Positions 43,030 through 52,692 of a stretch of DNA of 64,000 bases are shown one piece after another (position 1 is the first letter of the stretch; the number at the start of each line of letters is the position of its first letter). The DNA is taken from positions 2,683,001 through 2,747,000 of the forward strand of contig NZ_CP047984.1 of the NCBI RefSeq assembly GCF_009931655.1, given 5' to 3'. Position numbers and translations under genes: made by a program. Below the pieces are notes generated by a model. It did not search any database, had not been told where the DNA came from, and was given only the letters and a program-made list of their open reading frames with translations. The DNA comes from Pontibacter russatus. GTDB lineage: Bacteria; Bacteroidota; Bacteroidia; Cytophagales; Hymenobacteraceae.

Positions 43030-43308
43030 CTATTCTTTGGTCGAGTCGGCGTTCGTCTCCGTCGCCTCACTGATGCTGTCTCCTTTCATAAGGGAGTTCC
43101 CGCCCAGGTCGTGGTCAGGCATAATCTCCTCATCATGGGCTGGCGGGTACACTTCGTTTACCTTGCCTACGTTGTAGGTGCTGCGCGTGCCGGGCTCCAC
43201 AAAATCCACCGATACTTTTTCCTCCGGTCTCAGGTCCTTGGGCGTGTCGCAGGAGGCCATAGACAAGCCACACACGGCGGCAAATACTGCTATTACGTTT
43301 TTATTCAT
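43030..43308 (-). CDS. Small acidic lipoprotein, unknown function
   Basis: 92 residues with lipobox LSMASC (Cys20). The mature part is short, acidic and probably unstructured (PAHDEEIMPDHDLGG, ending ATETNADSTKE). No domain or repeats. Its own terminator suggests a single-gene transcript. Confidence 0.6.
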   Translation of the reverse strand: MNKNVIAVFAAVCGLSMASCDTPKDLRPEEKVSVDFVEPGTRSTYNVGKVNEVYPPAHDEEIMPDHDLGGNSLMKGDSISEATETNADSTKE

Positions 43309-43392
43309 TTCTGTACGTTTATATATCCTTTTATATATACCCGGCTGCCTGCTGTGCTGGCAAAGCCGTTGTTGTTAATTTACGGCGATACC

Positions 43393-44001
43393 TTAGGATG
43401 GGGTTGTGGGTGCGGCCGGCAGCAGGTTTTTGCGGCGCAGTATGTTTTCCATCAGCCTTATGTCGTTGGCGCTGTTAAAGATGCGGAAAGGAAGGTGAAT
43501 GAAAACCGGCGTCTCGAAATTGCGGGCCACCCAGCCCTTCCAGCCGGTTGGCAGCTGGGCGTCGGCGGCGGGCTGCAGCCACAGCAGGTAAGCGTCCGAC
43601 TTCACCTGGGCCTTCCGGATCATGTCCCAGTTCATGGCCATGCCCTCACGCTCGTTGCGCTTCATCAGTATCTGGCGGTTGTCAATCTCGTAGGTCAGCT
43701 TCTCAAACAGCGGGTTTCCCTGCTCTATCTGCGTCACGCCCATCACCTGCGCCGAGCGCAGCAGCACAAACAGGATGGTCACCACCACGGCGGCGGCCAC
43801 CCACCACCACGAGAAACTGAATACAGCGGGCAGCAACAGCAGCACCAGCGGAACGAGCGCGTACCACCAGTCGTGCCGCCACACCTTCACCAGGGCCATC
43901 TTGGTATACTTCTCTTTGTCTAGCTGGTACTTCTTGGTGCGGATGCCTCCCGGGGGTGGCCCCTGTACGGTCCGGAAACCTCTTTGATTCGGTCGCTGCA
44001 T
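43393..44001 (-). CDS. YcxB-like membrane protein
   Basis: 202 residues: a basic N-terminal region, two hydrophobic segments (about 45-62 and 65-85, WWYALVPLVLLLLP and WWVAAAVVVTILFVLL), and a cytosolic domain with YEIDNRQILMKRNEREGMAMNW, a YcxB-like pattern (PH-like fold), ending MENILRRKNLLPAAPTTPS. YcxB-like proteins are of unknown function. The long N-terminal extension before the membrane part is unusual. It lies next to nadC but on no obvious shared transcript. Confidence 0.6.
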   Translation of the reverse strand: MQRPNQRGFRTVQGPPPGGIRTKKYQLDKEKYTKMALVKVWRHDWWYALVPLVLLLLPAVFSFSWWWVAAAVVVTILFVLLRSAQVMGVTQIEQGNPLFEKLTYEIDNRQILMKRNEREGMAMNWDMIRKAQVKSDAYLLWLQPAADAQLPTGWKGWVARNFETPVFIHLPFRIFNSANDIRLMENILRRKNLLPAAPTTPS

Positions 44002-44105
44002 ATAAGTTTAAAGTCGAAATTCTGTTCTCGTCCGGCGCCACCCGCAGGGCGGATGCGCTTTATTTATAAATCACCTGTGCTGGCGCTCGCAAAGGTAAGG
44101 CGAAA

Positions 44106-44966
44106 TTATTTATAAGCCTTCAGGCTGATGTCGAGGCTGGTGCTGGAGTGGGTGAGCGCGCCCACCGATATATAATCCACGCCCGTCTCGGCCACGGCCC
44201 GTATTGTTTCCGCTGTAATGCCGCCCGAAGCCTCTGTCTCGTACCGGCCCCCAATCAGTTGCACCGCCTCGCGCATTAAGGCAGGGGCCATGTTGTCGAG
44301 CATGATGCGGTGGATGCCGCCTGTCTCCAGCGCCTCCCGCACCTCCTCCAGGTTACGCGTCTCCACCTCAATCTGCAGGTTCTTGCCTTTCTCCCGCAGG
44401 TAGCGCTGCGTGGCGGTGATGGCTTCGCGGATACCGCCGGCATAGTCCACGTGGTTGTCCTTCAGCATCACCATGTCGTACAGCCCGAAGCGGTGGTTGT
44501 AGCCGCCGCCAATCACCACGGCCCACTTCTCCATCATCCGGAAGTTGGGGGTGGTTTTGCGGGTGTCCAGCAGTTTGGCGCCGGTTCCCGCAATCAGTTG
44601 CACCAGAGAGTGAGTGTAGGTGGCGATGCCGCTCATGCGCTGCATGCAGTTCAGCACGAGGCGTTCCGCCGTCAGGATGGACTGCGCCCTGCCTTTTACC
44701 GTCAGGCCGATGTCTCCGTACTTCACAGGGCTTCCGTCCTGCAGCAGCACTGCCACCTGCAGGTTGGGGTCCACCGCCCGGAAGATATAGGTGGCCAGCT
44801 CTACGCCCGCCAGTATGCCGTCTCCTTTTATCAGCAGGCGCGCCTGGTTCTGCGCGTCCGCCGGAATGGCCGCCAGCGAGGAGTGGTCTCCGTCGCCGAC
44901 GTCCTCGGCCAGGGCGCTTGCGATGAACGCGCTGATGCTTTGTTCGGTTAGGTAAGTCGGCTTCAC
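44106..44966 (-). CDS. nadC: Quinolinate phosphoribosyltransferase (nicotinate-nucleotide pyrophosphorylase)
   Basis: Makes nicotinate mononucleotide from quinolinate in NAD synthesis. The start is a GTG (VKPTYLTEQ). An ATG 27 bases upstream lies inside a terminator hairpin and is rejected. The 286 residues contain the NadC motifs: LVLNCMQRMSGIATYT, TRKTTPNFRMMEKWAVVIGGGYNHRFGLYDMVMLKDNH, EVETRNLEEVREALE, RIMLDNM, and EASGGIT near the end. It follows the DUF4783 gene across the terminator, an order conserved in Bacteroidota. Confidence 0.94.
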   Translation of the reverse strand: MKPTYLTEQSISAFIASALAEDVGDGDHSSLAAIPADAQNQARLLIKGDGILAGVELATYIFRAVDPNLQVAVLLQDGSPVKYGDIGLTVKGRAQSILTAERLVLNCMQRMSGIATYTHSLVQLIAGTGAKLLDTRKTTPNFRMMEKWAVVIGGGYNHRFGLYDMVMLKDNHVDYAGGIREAITATQRYLREKGKNLQIEVETRNLEEVREALETGGIHRIMLDNMAPALMREAVQLIGGRYETEASGGITAETIRAVAETGVDYISVGALTHSSTSLDISLKAYK

Positions 44967-44977
44967 GGGGCAAAAAT

Positions 44978-45006
44978 AAAAAAAGCCCGGCATATATACC
45001 GGGCCT
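44978..45006 (-). terminator. Intrinsic terminator between DUF4783 gene and nadC
   Basis: GCCCGG/CCGGGC arms with an ATATAT core and a T7 tract on the minus strand. It ends the DUF4783 transcript and overlaps an upstream in-frame ATG of nadC. Confidence 0.7.
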
Positions 45007-45031
45007 TCCTGAAAATCTTATTTTTATCTGC

Positions 45032-45445
45032 TTAATCTTTTATAAAGTTCATCGAGTGGATCAGGTATTTGCCGTTCGCCGACTTCATCCGGATGAGCAC
45101 CGTGTAGGAGTCTCCTTTGGAGGCATAAGTGCCGATGGCGTAGAGCTGCCCTTTGTCGGAGGCGCCGTTGTGGTTCACACTGAAGTCCACGGGGGCGTTT
45201 TTGGCGAAGAAGTTCTTCATCACGAACTCGGCCTGCGTGCTGCTGTAGTTGGTCGCCTCGCCGCCGTCCAGCGTAATTTCCACCATGCTGCCGAAGTTCC
45301 GCGACAGTTCTTTGGCGGAGCCCGCCTTCATGGCCGACGTCACGCTGCTCATTGCCTCGCCCTGCGCCACGGCCTGCCCTGCCGTGAAAAGCACGGCCAC
45401 CATCACTAAAGAAAATGCTACTACAAGGTGTTTAAAGTTTTTCAT
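45032..45445 (-). CDS. DUF4783 protein
   Basis: 137 residues with a signal peptide (about 1-28, ending AVAQG). The mature domain (about 30-137) shows MSSVTSAMKAGSAKELSRNFGSMVEITLDGGEATNYSSTQ and YAIGTYASKGDSYTVLIRMKSANGKYLIHSMNFIKD, a NTF2-like pattern with a curved beta-sheet. DUF4783 genes sit beside nadC throughout Bacteroidota, but no function is known. Exported, probably to the periplasm. Confidence 0.8.
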   Translation of the reverse strand: MKNFKHLVVAFSLVMVAVLFTAGQAVAQGEAMSSVTSAMKAGSAKELSRNFGSMVEITLDGGEATNYSSTQAEFVMKNFFAKNAPVDFSVNHNGASDKGQLYAIGTYASKGDSYTVLIRMKSANGKYLIHSMNFIKD

Positions 45446-45673
45446 ATCACTGTTTGATATCCCATGCTGCTATCATCCAAAATTATGCCAGGAAAGCGCC
45501 TGCTGTTCGTGTCCCTAAGTTAAGGCTTATCTTCTGAATATAAAATATAAAATCTACTATATAATGAGGCTTGTGGCCTGTGTTAAAACCTTCCGGCCCC
45601 GAAGACAGTAGCCGCTATAAGAGGCCTGCTCCGGAGCGTCTCCACATTTAAAGATTATAGCTATATTTGCACC

Positions 45674-47200
45674 ATGGATAAAAAGGTTCTCTTAATGATA
45701 TTGGATGGGTGGGGCATCGCCACGCATCCGGAAGTTTCAGCTATCGCGAAGGCCAACACGCCTTTTGTTGACTCCATCCTTGCGAAGTATCCGAACACCA
45801 GGCTGCAGGCCTCCGGTGAGGCGGTGGGCCTGCCCGAAGGGCAGATGGGCAACTCGGAAGTGGGCCATATGAACATCGGCGCCGGGCGCGTGGTGTACCA
45901 GGACCTGGTGCGCATCAACAAGGCCATCGCCGAGCGCAAGCTGGCCACCATGCCGGTGCTTGCCAGCGCCTACGCTTACGCCAAAGAAAACAAAAAGCCC
46001 GTGCACCTAATCGGGCTGCTCTCCGACGGGGGCGTACACTCGCACATCGACCACCTGAAGGCGCTCTGCTCGGTGGCCGCCGACCAGGGCCTGCGCGAGG
46101 TATATATCCATGCCTTTACCGATGGCCGCGACACCGATCCGAAAGGGGGCGTGAAGTATATAAACGAACTGGAGCAGCACCTGGAGCAGACAACGGGCAC
46201 CATTGCCTCTGTGGTGGGCCGCTACTACGCCATGGACCGCGACAACCGCTGGGAGCGCGTGAAGCTTGCCTACGACCTGATGGTACACGGCACCGGCACG
46301 CCGTCCCAAAACCTGATTCAGTCGGTGCTGGAGTCTTATAACGCCGGCGTGACCGACGAGTTTATCCAGCCGATTGTGAAAGTGAACGACCAGCAGCAGC
46401 CCATAGCCACCATCCAGGACGGCGACGTGGTGATCTGCTTTAACTTCCGCACTGACAGGGGCCGGGAGATTACGCAGGCGCTGACGCAGCGCGACTTCCC
46501 GGAGCAAAACATGCACAAGCTCAACCTGCACTATGTGATGATGACCAACTACGACGAGAGCTTCCTGGACGTAGCAGCCATCTTCGAGAAAGACAACCTG
46601 AACAACACCCTGGGCGAGGTGTTGGCCAAGGCGGGCAGAACGCAGATCCGCATCGCCGAGACGGAGAAATACCCGCACGTCACGTTCTTCTTCTCCGGAG
46701 GCCGCGAAACGGCTTTTGAGGGCGAGAGCCGCCTGCTGTGCCCGTCGCCAAAGGTGGCCACGTATGACCTGCAGCCGGAGATGAGCGCCTACGACATCCG
46801 CGACGCCATCGTGCCGGAGCTGGAGAAAAAGAGCGCTGACTTTATCTGCCTGAACTTCGCCAACCCCGACATGGTGGGCCATACCGGCGTGTTTGAGGCG
46901 GCCGTCAGGGCCTGCGAGGTAGTGGACCAGTGTGCGGCAAGAGTGATTACGACAGCGCTGGAGAACGGCTATGACACCATTGTGATTGCAGACCACGGCA
47001 ACGCCGACTATATGATTAACGAGGATGGCACGCCCAACACGGCCCACACCACCAACCTGGTGCCCTGCATCCTGGTGAGCAACGACTTTAAGGGAACGCT
47101 GCACGAAGGAAAGCTCGGAGACCTGGCGCCCACCATTCTGGAGCTGATGGGCATCCCGCAGCCTGCCGAGATGGATGGCACATCACTGATCAATAAGTAG
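45674..47200 (+). CDS. gpmI: 2,3-bisphosphoglycerate-independent phosphoglycerate mutase
   Basis: Interconverts 3- and 2-phosphoglycerate in glycolysis, using two Mn ions. 508 residues with the alkaline-phosphatase-like fold: ILDGWGIA (Asp11), QMGNSEVGHMNIGAGRV with the phospho-acceptor Ser61, HIHAFTDGRDTDP, YYAMDRDNRWERV, and the C-terminal metal site VIADHGNADYM plus HTTNLVP. A TATATTTG -7-like box lies a few bases upstream of the ATG, implying a very short mRNA leader. Cotranscribed with the lipoprotein gene behind it. Confidence 0.97.
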   Translation: MDKKVLLMILDGWGIATHPEVSAIAKANTPFVDSILAKYPNTRLQASGEAVGLPEGQMGNSEVGHMNIGAGRVVYQDLVRINKAIAERKLATMPVLASAYAYAKENKKPVHLIGLLSDGGVHSHIDHLKALCSVAADQGLREVYIHAFTDGRDTDPKGGVKYINELEQHLEQTTGTIASVVGRYYAMDRDNRWERVKLAYDLMVHGTGTPSQNLIQSVLESYNAGVTDEFIQPIVKVNDQQQPIATIQDGDVVICFNFRTDRGREITQALTQRDFPEQNMHKLNLHYVMMTNYDESFLDVAAIFEKDNLNNTLGEVLAKAGRTQIRIAETEKYPHVTFFFSGGRETAFEGESRLLCPSPKVATYDLQPEMSAYDIRDAIVPELEKKSADFICLNFANPDMVGHTGVFEAAVRACEVVDQCAARVITTALENGYDTIVIADHGNADYMINEDGTPNTAHTTNLVPCILVSNDFKGTLHEGKLGDLAPTILELMGIPQPAEMDGTSLINK

Positions 47201-47206
47201 CAACCT

Positions 47207-47785
47207 GTGGCCAGCCGTATTTCCGTCTTGTTTCTGGGCCTGCTGCTGGCCGCCGCTGCCTGTGAGCGCCCTGCCCCGCCTGTAATTGCCGACGGGGCAG
47301 AGGCACCTTACAACCTGACAGCCTACCTGGAACAGCAGCAGCAGCGCCTGCAGGAAGAGCAGCCGATGGTGCTGAAGTCGGTGACGACGGAGGAAAAGCC
47401 CACAGAGACCGTCCAAACCTCAGAGATAGACTGGGAAGATGAACTGTCAGTGTTTCTGGAGGCGGACCTGAACCGCCCGGCGCTGCGGGAATATTATACC
47501 CGGCAGGAGCAGATGCTGGCTGACGGCGGCCTTGTGGTGGAATATAATAAAGTGGAGGATGCCGAGCCGCTAGTGCATTCCCTGCGCCTCGAGCTGACCC
47601 CGGACAGGCAACTTCGCCAACTCAACGCCCTCATCCAGGACCAGAACATCCTGTTTTTCTCGCGCCGTAACATCCAGCTCACCACCGAGCCCTCCAGTGG
47701 CAACATCTCCGGCTACCGCGTGCAGGGGGTACAGAAACTGGTGTTCTCCGACTCGCTGCACTACCGGGTGGATGTAAACCTATAG
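47207..47785 (+). CDS. Lipoprotein of unknown function
   Basis: 192 residues from a GTG (MASRISVLFLGLLL) with lipobox AAAC (Cys19). The start lies 6 bases after gpmI, so the two form an operon. The mature region is acidic and mixed alpha/beta, with EDELSVFLEADLNRPALREYY and VEDAEPLVHSLRLELTPDRQLR; no known domain. Conserved next to gpmI in related genomes as far as I recall, but no role is assigned. Confidence 0.65.
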   Translation: MASRISVLFLGLLLAAAACERPAPPVIADGAEAPYNLTAYLEQQQQRLQEEQPMVLKSVTTEEKPTETVQTSEIDWEDELSVFLEADLNRPALREYYTRQEQMLADGGLVVEYNKVEDAEPLVHSLRLELTPDRQLRQLNALIQDQNILFFSRRNIQLTTEPSSGNISGYRVQGVQKLVFSDSLHYRVDVNL

Positions 47786-47893
47786 CCGCATCCTCTTAAA
47801 AACCAGCCTGTAGCAGCGGCAAGTTCTCTGCAATTCGTTATATTGCATCTACAACACGTCCCCTTGTGGGGAGGTGTGTTTTATTCCTGCCGC

Positions 47894-49402
47894 ATGCGCA
47901 CGTTTACCCTAACGGCAACGCTTTGTATGAGCCTTGCCATCGCCAGCTTTGCCCGGCAGCCGGATGCTGTTGCCAGTGCCCGTGGCCGCACCTGCGCCAC
48001 GGAGGCTTACACGGTGGTGCAGCAGGCGCAGGCCCCCGGCCTGAAGGCAAGGCAACAGGCGTTGCAGCAGGAAGTGCAGCAGGCGCTGGCGCAACAGGGG
48101 CGGGGACAGGCCTTGCAGGCGGATGTCGTCGTCACGGTTCCGGTGGTTTTCCATGTGGTTTATAATGATGCCGCAGAGAATATCCCGGACGCCGCCCTGC
48201 TCTCGCAGCTCGAGGTGCTGAACGCCGATTTCCGGCGGCTGAACGCCGACACCCTGAACACACCGGATTATTTCAGGTCTTTTGCCGCCGACACCAAAAT
48301 CCAGTTCTGCCTGGCCTCTGTGGACCCGGAGGGCGACCTGACCACGGGCATCACCCGCACCTCCACCTCCAGCACCTTCGAGTACATCTCCGACAACGTG
48401 AAATACACTAGCAAGGGAGGGGTGGATGCCTGGGACCGGGACCAGTACCTGAATATATGGGTCTGCAAGATCAAGGGAGAAATCCTAGGCTACGCCTCGC
48501 AGCCCGGCGGACCGGCAGCCACTGACGGCGTGGTGCTGCACTACGAGGTGGTGGGGGCGGCACCGGCCAACACCTTTGCCACGAATTATAACAGGGGCCG
48601 CACCGCTACCCATGAGGTGGGCCACTGGCTGGGCCTGGGGCACGTGTGGGGCAGCGGCTATACCTGCTCCGACTCAGACGGCATAGACGACACCCCCAAC
48701 CAGATGGCCGAGAACACCGGGTGCAACACCGGCATCAAATCGTCCTGCGACGACAGCCCCTTCGGCGACATGTACCAGAACTACATGGACTACAGCGACG
48801 ATGCCTGTATGAACCTCTTCACCAGGGGCCAGGCCAGCTACATGCAAACGGTGCTGGCCACCTCCCGCAGCAGCCTTCTCAACTCGCTTGCCTGCAGCGG
48901 CACGCTCCGCTCCGACTTCAAGACAACCTCCGCCAACGACACCCTGACGATGGCGGGCAAGCGCGTTAAATTTTCGGATGCCTCGGTGGGCATTCGCCCG
49001 ACGGCGTGGCTGTGGGAGTTTGAGGGTGGCGTGCCGGCCGCCTCTGCCGAGCAGCACCCGGTTGTGCTGTATCCGCAGCCGGGCAGGTACAGCGTGAAGC
49101 TCACCATCACGAACGGCGACCAGCGCAGCACCGCGGTAAAGGAAAACCTGGTGCATATAACGGTGAGCGACCTGGTAGTATACCCAAACCCGGCCACTGA
49201 CTTTATCACCATCGAGCAGCCCGCCCGCGTAACGGTGCGCCACGTGGAACTCTTGAACCAAATGGGCCAGGTGCTGGTGAGCGAGGAAACAAAAGACCGT
49301 GTGCTGCGCCTCGACGTGCGCCACCTGCCGCAGGGGGTTTATATCCTCCGTATCAAGAGTTCCAGCGGTTTGGAACGAAGGAAGGTGAGCGTGCTTCGGT
49401 AA
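47894..49402 (+). CDS. Secreted zinc metalloprotease (M43/pappalysin type) with PKD and T9SS domains
   Basis: Digests proteins outside the cell. The start MRTFTLTATLCMSL follows the fits-best signal; a longer frame begins 17 codons earlier. 502 residues: propeptide (about 20-75), catalytic domain with VVFHVVYND and RTATHEVGHWLGLGHVWG (HExxHxxGxxH) and the Met-turn region YMDYSDDACMNLFTRGQ, then a PKD domain (FSDASVGIRPTAWLWEFEGG to SVKLTITNG), and a T9SS type A sorting domain (VVYPNPATDFITIEQ to GVYILRIKSS). The layout matches Bacteroidota M43 proteases such as ulilysin-like enzymes. Likely part of nutrient scavenging. Confidence 0.92.
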   Translation: MRTFTLTATLCMSLAIASFARQPDAVASARGRTCATEAYTVVQQAQAPGLKARQQALQQEVQQALAQQGRGQALQADVVVTVPVVFHVVYNDAAENIPDAALLSQLEVLNADFRRLNADTLNTPDYFRSFAADTKIQFCLASVDPEGDLTTGITRTSTSSTFEYISDNVKYTSKGGVDAWDRDQYLNIWVCKIKGEILGYASQPGGPAATDGVVLHYEVVGAAPANTFATNYNRGRTATHEVGHWLGLGHVWGSGYTCSDSDGIDDTPNQMAENTGCNTGIKSSCDDSPFGDMYQNYMDYSDDACMNLFTRGQASYMQTVLATSRSSLLNSLACSGTLRSDFKTTSANDTLTMAGKRVKFSDASVGIRPTAWLWEFEGGVPAASAEQHPVVLYPQPGRYSVKLTITNGDQRSTAVKENLVHITVSDLVVYPNPATDFITIEQPARVTVRHVELLNQMGQVLVSEETKDRVLRLDVRHLPQGVYILRIKSSSGLERRKVSVLR

Positions 49403-49540
49403 GCGTTGAACAGACACAAACATCAGCACACAAGACTTTTATATATGCCGGTATTAGATGGCTGTTATAGCTGCTGATCTGTGCCTGTTCCTTTCAGCGC
49501 CCATATATACCGATTCGGAATTATTAATTCGGAATTCCTC

Positions 49541-49969
49541 CTAAAAGCCCTCTCCCTGCAGCGTGACCACGATGGTGCGTTTTGAGGCATGGTTGCGGTG
49601 CTCGCAGAGGTAAATGCCTTGCCAGGTGCCCATGTTCAACTTGCCGTTGGTGATGGGGATGGTAACAGAACTCCCGAGCAGCGCCGCCTTCAGGTGCGCG
49701 GGCATGTCATCTGGCCCTTCGAGGGTGTGGCGATAATAAGGTTGGTCCTCGGGCACCAGCTGGTTGAAGTGGCTCTCAAAGTCCTGGCGCACGGTAGGGT
49801 CGGCGTCCTCGTTGATGGCGAGGCTGGCAGAGGTATGCTTGATGAAGACATGCGCCAGCCCGGTCTTTATATCCTCCAGCTCCGGCAAATGCGCCTCCAG
49901 CAGGTCTGTGATAAGATGAAAGCCCCTTTTAACGGCAGGCAGCCGTATTTCTCGCTGAAACCACTTCAT
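49541..49969 (-). CDS. YjbQ-family protein (UPF0047)
   Basis: 142 residues typical of the small conserved YjbQ family: ITDLLEAHLPELEDIKTGLAHVFIKHTSASLAINEDADP, then FNQLVPEDQPYYRHTLEGPDDMPAHLKA, ITNGKLNMGTWQGIYLCEHRN. The HTSASLxINE and GTWQGIYL blocks form a conserved pocket. Family members show weak thiamine phosphate synthase activity, but the main role is unclear. Cytosolic, single gene. Confidence 0.9.
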   Translation of the reverse strand: MKWFQREIRLPAVKRGFHLITDLLEAHLPELEDIKTGLAHVFIKHTSASLAINEDADPTVRQDFESHFNQLVPEDQPYYRHTLEGPDDMPAHLKAALLGSSVTIPITNGKLNMGTWQGIYLCEHRNHASKRTIVVTLQGEGF

Positions 49970-50036
49970 AGTTAATTTTGAATGAGTGAATGCCGTCCGG
50001 CATATATAAAATGCGCCGGAAGCTTCCTTATACGCG

Positions 50037-51410
50037 CTAATCTGTGGTTCGCTCCAGAGCGCCCATATCGGGTAGCGTGGTGCTGCGGGTTTCGCCTTTC
50101 AGGTCGGTAGGTAAATCAGGCAGGTACTGCGCCGCACCGCTGGCGGGGGAGAGCGTGTCCAGGCTGAAATCAAATTTGGCGGGCTCCCCGAACTTCGGCT
50201 CCACGTTCAGTTTATTTTCCTTGTCCTGCAACTGATCCATATATACCGATGTCCGGAGCAGGTTGTGGCTTACCTCAGTCGCGGCGCTCAACGGAGACAG
50301 CAGCACCTCGTCCACCATCGCATGGCTGTCGGAGTAGACGATGGAATTGGAGAGGCGCAGCGTTGTGGGCTGGTTGGCTATATCTGTGCCGGGGATAAAA
50401 TCGGTGACGACGAAAAGCGGCGTCTCGCGCACCAGTTGGTTGTTGTAGCTCACGATGGTGGAGTACAGCACCTCGTAATTGCCGCCGCCCAATCCCCCGA
50501 AGCCATACTGGCCGCAGTTATATATCAGGGTGTTCCGCACCTGCACCTCCGAGGTAAATGCCACGATGCCGTCTAGAAAAGCATGCGCCACCATACAACC
50601 CTCTACCAACGTGCCAGGCTTGCCTGGGTTGCCGATGCGCAGGCCATATACCGTGTTCATGATATCGGCGTACCGGATTTCGTTGCCGCCGCTCCTGGTC
50701 AGTATCCGGATGCCTTCCCACTGGCCGGGCGCGGTCTGGTAAGCCTCTTCGCGCCGGTAGCCGCTGAAGGTCACGCGCTCCTCCGGCGTGCCCTCTACCA
50801 GCAGTTGCCCGTTCACCAGCAGCACGGCCTTGCTGCTGCCGTATATATGGCTGCCCTTTTGGATGGTGAGCGTGGCCCCCTCCCGCACCAGCACAGAGTC
50901 GAGGAGCACGTGCGGCTTGTCGTTTTCCCATACCGTGGTGCCAATGGCTCCCTTCCGGTGAAAATAGGCGTTCTGCCCGTATGCCACCAGTTTCACGTTT
51001 TGCTGCTGCCCGTTGGTCCGGAACAGGATGGAATCGGACACCAGGAAAGGCAGGTTTTCGTCGGTTGGGTTGATGTTCACCTTCACCAGCACATACAGGC
51101 TGTCGCCGCCACGGAGTTCCAGGTTGTTTGCCCGCGGGCTCTGTACCCCGTTGATGGTGAGTTGGAAGGGCGAGGCGGCGGCTCCGCCCAATGCAATCTC
51201 GCTGATGCGCACGGCCTTCTCGTTGCGGTTATATACCCTCAGGCGCTTCGTGATGCTGCCCCGGCTCACAAACACGGTGTCGAACAGCACCGTGTCGCCA
51301 GAGAACTCCAGCATGGCCGAAGGGTCGGAGGTGATGACCTCGTCCCGGGGCTCGCAGGAAAACAGGCCCAGCAGCAGGAGCAATGGCAGTAAGACAAGCA
51401 GGTGTTTCAA
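50037..51410 (-). CDS. Lipoprotein with right-handed beta-helix domain
   Basis: 457 residues from a TTG start (LKHLLVLLPLLLLLG); any ATG lies 28 codons upstream and would break the lipoprotein signal, so TTG is preferred. Lipobox LFSC (Cys19 from that start). The mature part begins with an Ig-like region (DTVLFDTVFVSRGSITKRLRVYN) and continues with a parallel beta-helix (about 160-400): repeating strands such as LTIQKGSHIYGSSKAVLLVNGQLLVEG, RYADIMNTVYGLRIG and VRNTLIYNCGQYGFGG. Beta-helices often bind or cut polysaccharides, but no catalytic residues are recognisable. Outer-membrane anchored, possibly surface exposed. Confidence 0.78.
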   Translation of the reverse strand: MKHLLVLLPLLLLLGLFSCEPRDEVITSDPSAMLEFSGDTVLFDTVFVSRGSITKRLRVYNRNEKAVRISEIALGGAAASPFQLTINGVQSPRANNLELRGGDSLYVLVKVNINPTDENLPFLVSDSILFRTNGQQQNVKLVAYGQNAYFHRKGAIGTTVWENDKPHVLLDSVLVREGATLTIQKGSHIYGSSKAVLLVNGQLLVEGTPEERVTFSGYRREEAYQTAPGQWEGIRILTRSGGNEIRYADIMNTVYGLRIGNPGKPGTLVEGCMVAHAFLDGIVAFTSEVQVRNTLIYNCGQYGFGGLGGGNYEVLYSTIVSYNNQLVRETPLFVVTDFIPGTDIANQPTTLRLSNSIVYSDSHAMVDEVLLSPLSAATEVSHNLLRTSVYMDQLQDKENKLNVEPKFGEPAKFDFSLDTLSPASGAAQYLPDLPTDLKGETRSTTLPDMGALERTTD

Positions 51411-51545
51411 TTTGGTTGCTGGTTGTTGAATGGCTAAATTGTTATGGTTAAATGCTTGGCTGTTGATTACTGTATAGCCTTTATATATCCTCACGCATAC
51501 TCAACTTCTACACCCATCTAGCAATTTAACCATTAAGCCATACAA
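51411..51545. repeat. Inverted AT-rich repeat units upstream of beta-helix lipoprotein gene
   Basis: GAATGGCTAAATTGTTATGG-type units at about 51425-51455 face AGCAATTTAACCATTAAGCC at 51519-51538. This is another instance of the paired units found in several gaps of the window. It covers the promoter region of the lipoprotein gene. Confidence 0.5.
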
Positions 51546-51618
51546 AAGAAAAAGGATGCAGCGGCTATATGTGCCGGGCTGCATCCTCTTATATATGGCT
51601 TAACGCACAGCAGGGGTA

Positions 51619-52692
51619 TTATGCTGCGGCGCCTTCTTTCAGTCTCTCGGCGTTCTCCGCGATGCGCAGTTCCTCCACAAAATCCTCGATGCCGCCATCC
51701 ATCACGCTGGGCAGGTTATACACGGTATAGCCAATGCGGTGGTCAGTCACGCGGCCCTGGGGATAGTTGTAGGTGCGGATTTTGTCGGAGCGGTCGCCGC
51801 CACCCACCATGCTCTTGCGCTGGGCGCCTTCCTCTTCCTGCTTCTTGGCCAGTTCCTGCTCATATATGCGCGAGCGGAGCACCGCCAGCGCCTTGTCGAA
51901 GTTCTTGAGCTGCGATTTCTGGTCCTGGCACTGCGCCACAAGGCCCGTGGGGATGTGTGTGAGGCGCACGGCAGAATACGTCGTGTTTACCGACTGCCCG
52001 CCGGGGCCCGAAGAGCAGAACAGGTCTTTGCGGATGTCGTTCATGTCGAGCTCGATGTCGAACTCCTCCACCTCGGGCAGCACCACCACCGACGCCACCG
52101 ACGTGTGGATGCGGCCCTGCGTTTCGGTGGCCGGCACCCGCTGCACGCGGTGTACGCCCGACTCGAACTTGAGCTTGCCATATACGTCTTCGCCTGACAT
52201 GCCCACGATGATTTCTTTGTAGCCACCAGATGTGCCTTCCTGCGCATCGATCAGCTCCACGCGCCAGCCCATCTTCTCAGCGAAGCGGCTGTACATGCGG
52301 TACAGGTCGCCGGCAAAGATGGAGGCTTCGTCGCCACCCGCGCCCGCGCGGATCTCCATGATGATGTCCTTGCTGTCGTTGGGGTCTTTCGGGATCAGGA
52401 GCTCCTTCAGGAAATCCTCCATCTGCTCGCGCTGCGGCAGCAGCTCGTCCAGCTCTTCCTTGGCCATCTCCCGGAAATCCTCGTCCTTCTCGGTGGCAAT
52501 TACCTGCTTGGCGTTGTCGATGTTGCTCAGGATGTTGAGGTACTTCTTATATTCAACTACTATTTTCTCCAGGTCCTTGTACTCCTTGTTCAGCGCCTTG
52601 TATTTCTTCATGTCGCTGGCCACATCGGGCTGGATAAGCAACTGGCTTACCTCCTCGAACCGCTGATTAATGGCTTTTAACTTGTCTAACAT
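51619..52692 (-). CDS. prfA: Peptide chain release factor 1
   Basis: Reads UAA and UAG stop codons and releases finished proteins. 357 residues: the coiled N-terminal part ([18 protein letters not shown]), the catalytic GGQ in [21 protein letters not shown] with the following RxxH pocket, and the conserved C-terminal part ([36 protein letters not shown]). No frameshift autoregulation is seen (that is RF2). A TATCTTTG -7-like box lies about 30 bases upstream. Confidence 0.97.
   Translation of the reverse strand: MLDKLKAINQRFEEVSQLLIQPDVASDMKKYKALNKEYKDLEKIVVEYKKYLNILSNIDNAKQVIATEKDEDFREMAKEELDELLPQREQMEDFLKELLIPKDPNDSKDIIMEIRAGAGGDEASIFAGDLYRMYSRFAEKMGWRVELIDAQEGTSGGYKEIIVGMSGEDVYGKLKFESGVHRVQRVPATETQGRIHTSVASVVVLPEVEEFDIELDMNDIRKDLFCSSGPGGQSVNTTYSAVRLTHIPTGLVAQCQDQKSQLKNFDKALAVLRSRIYEQELAKKQEEEGAQRKSMVGGGDRSDKIRTYNYPQGRVTDHRIGYTVYNLPSVMDGGIEDFVEELRIAENAERLKEGAAA

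Noticed and set aside
44966-44993. ATG start of nadC
   Set aside because: The ATG lies in a terminator hairpin of the preceding gene.
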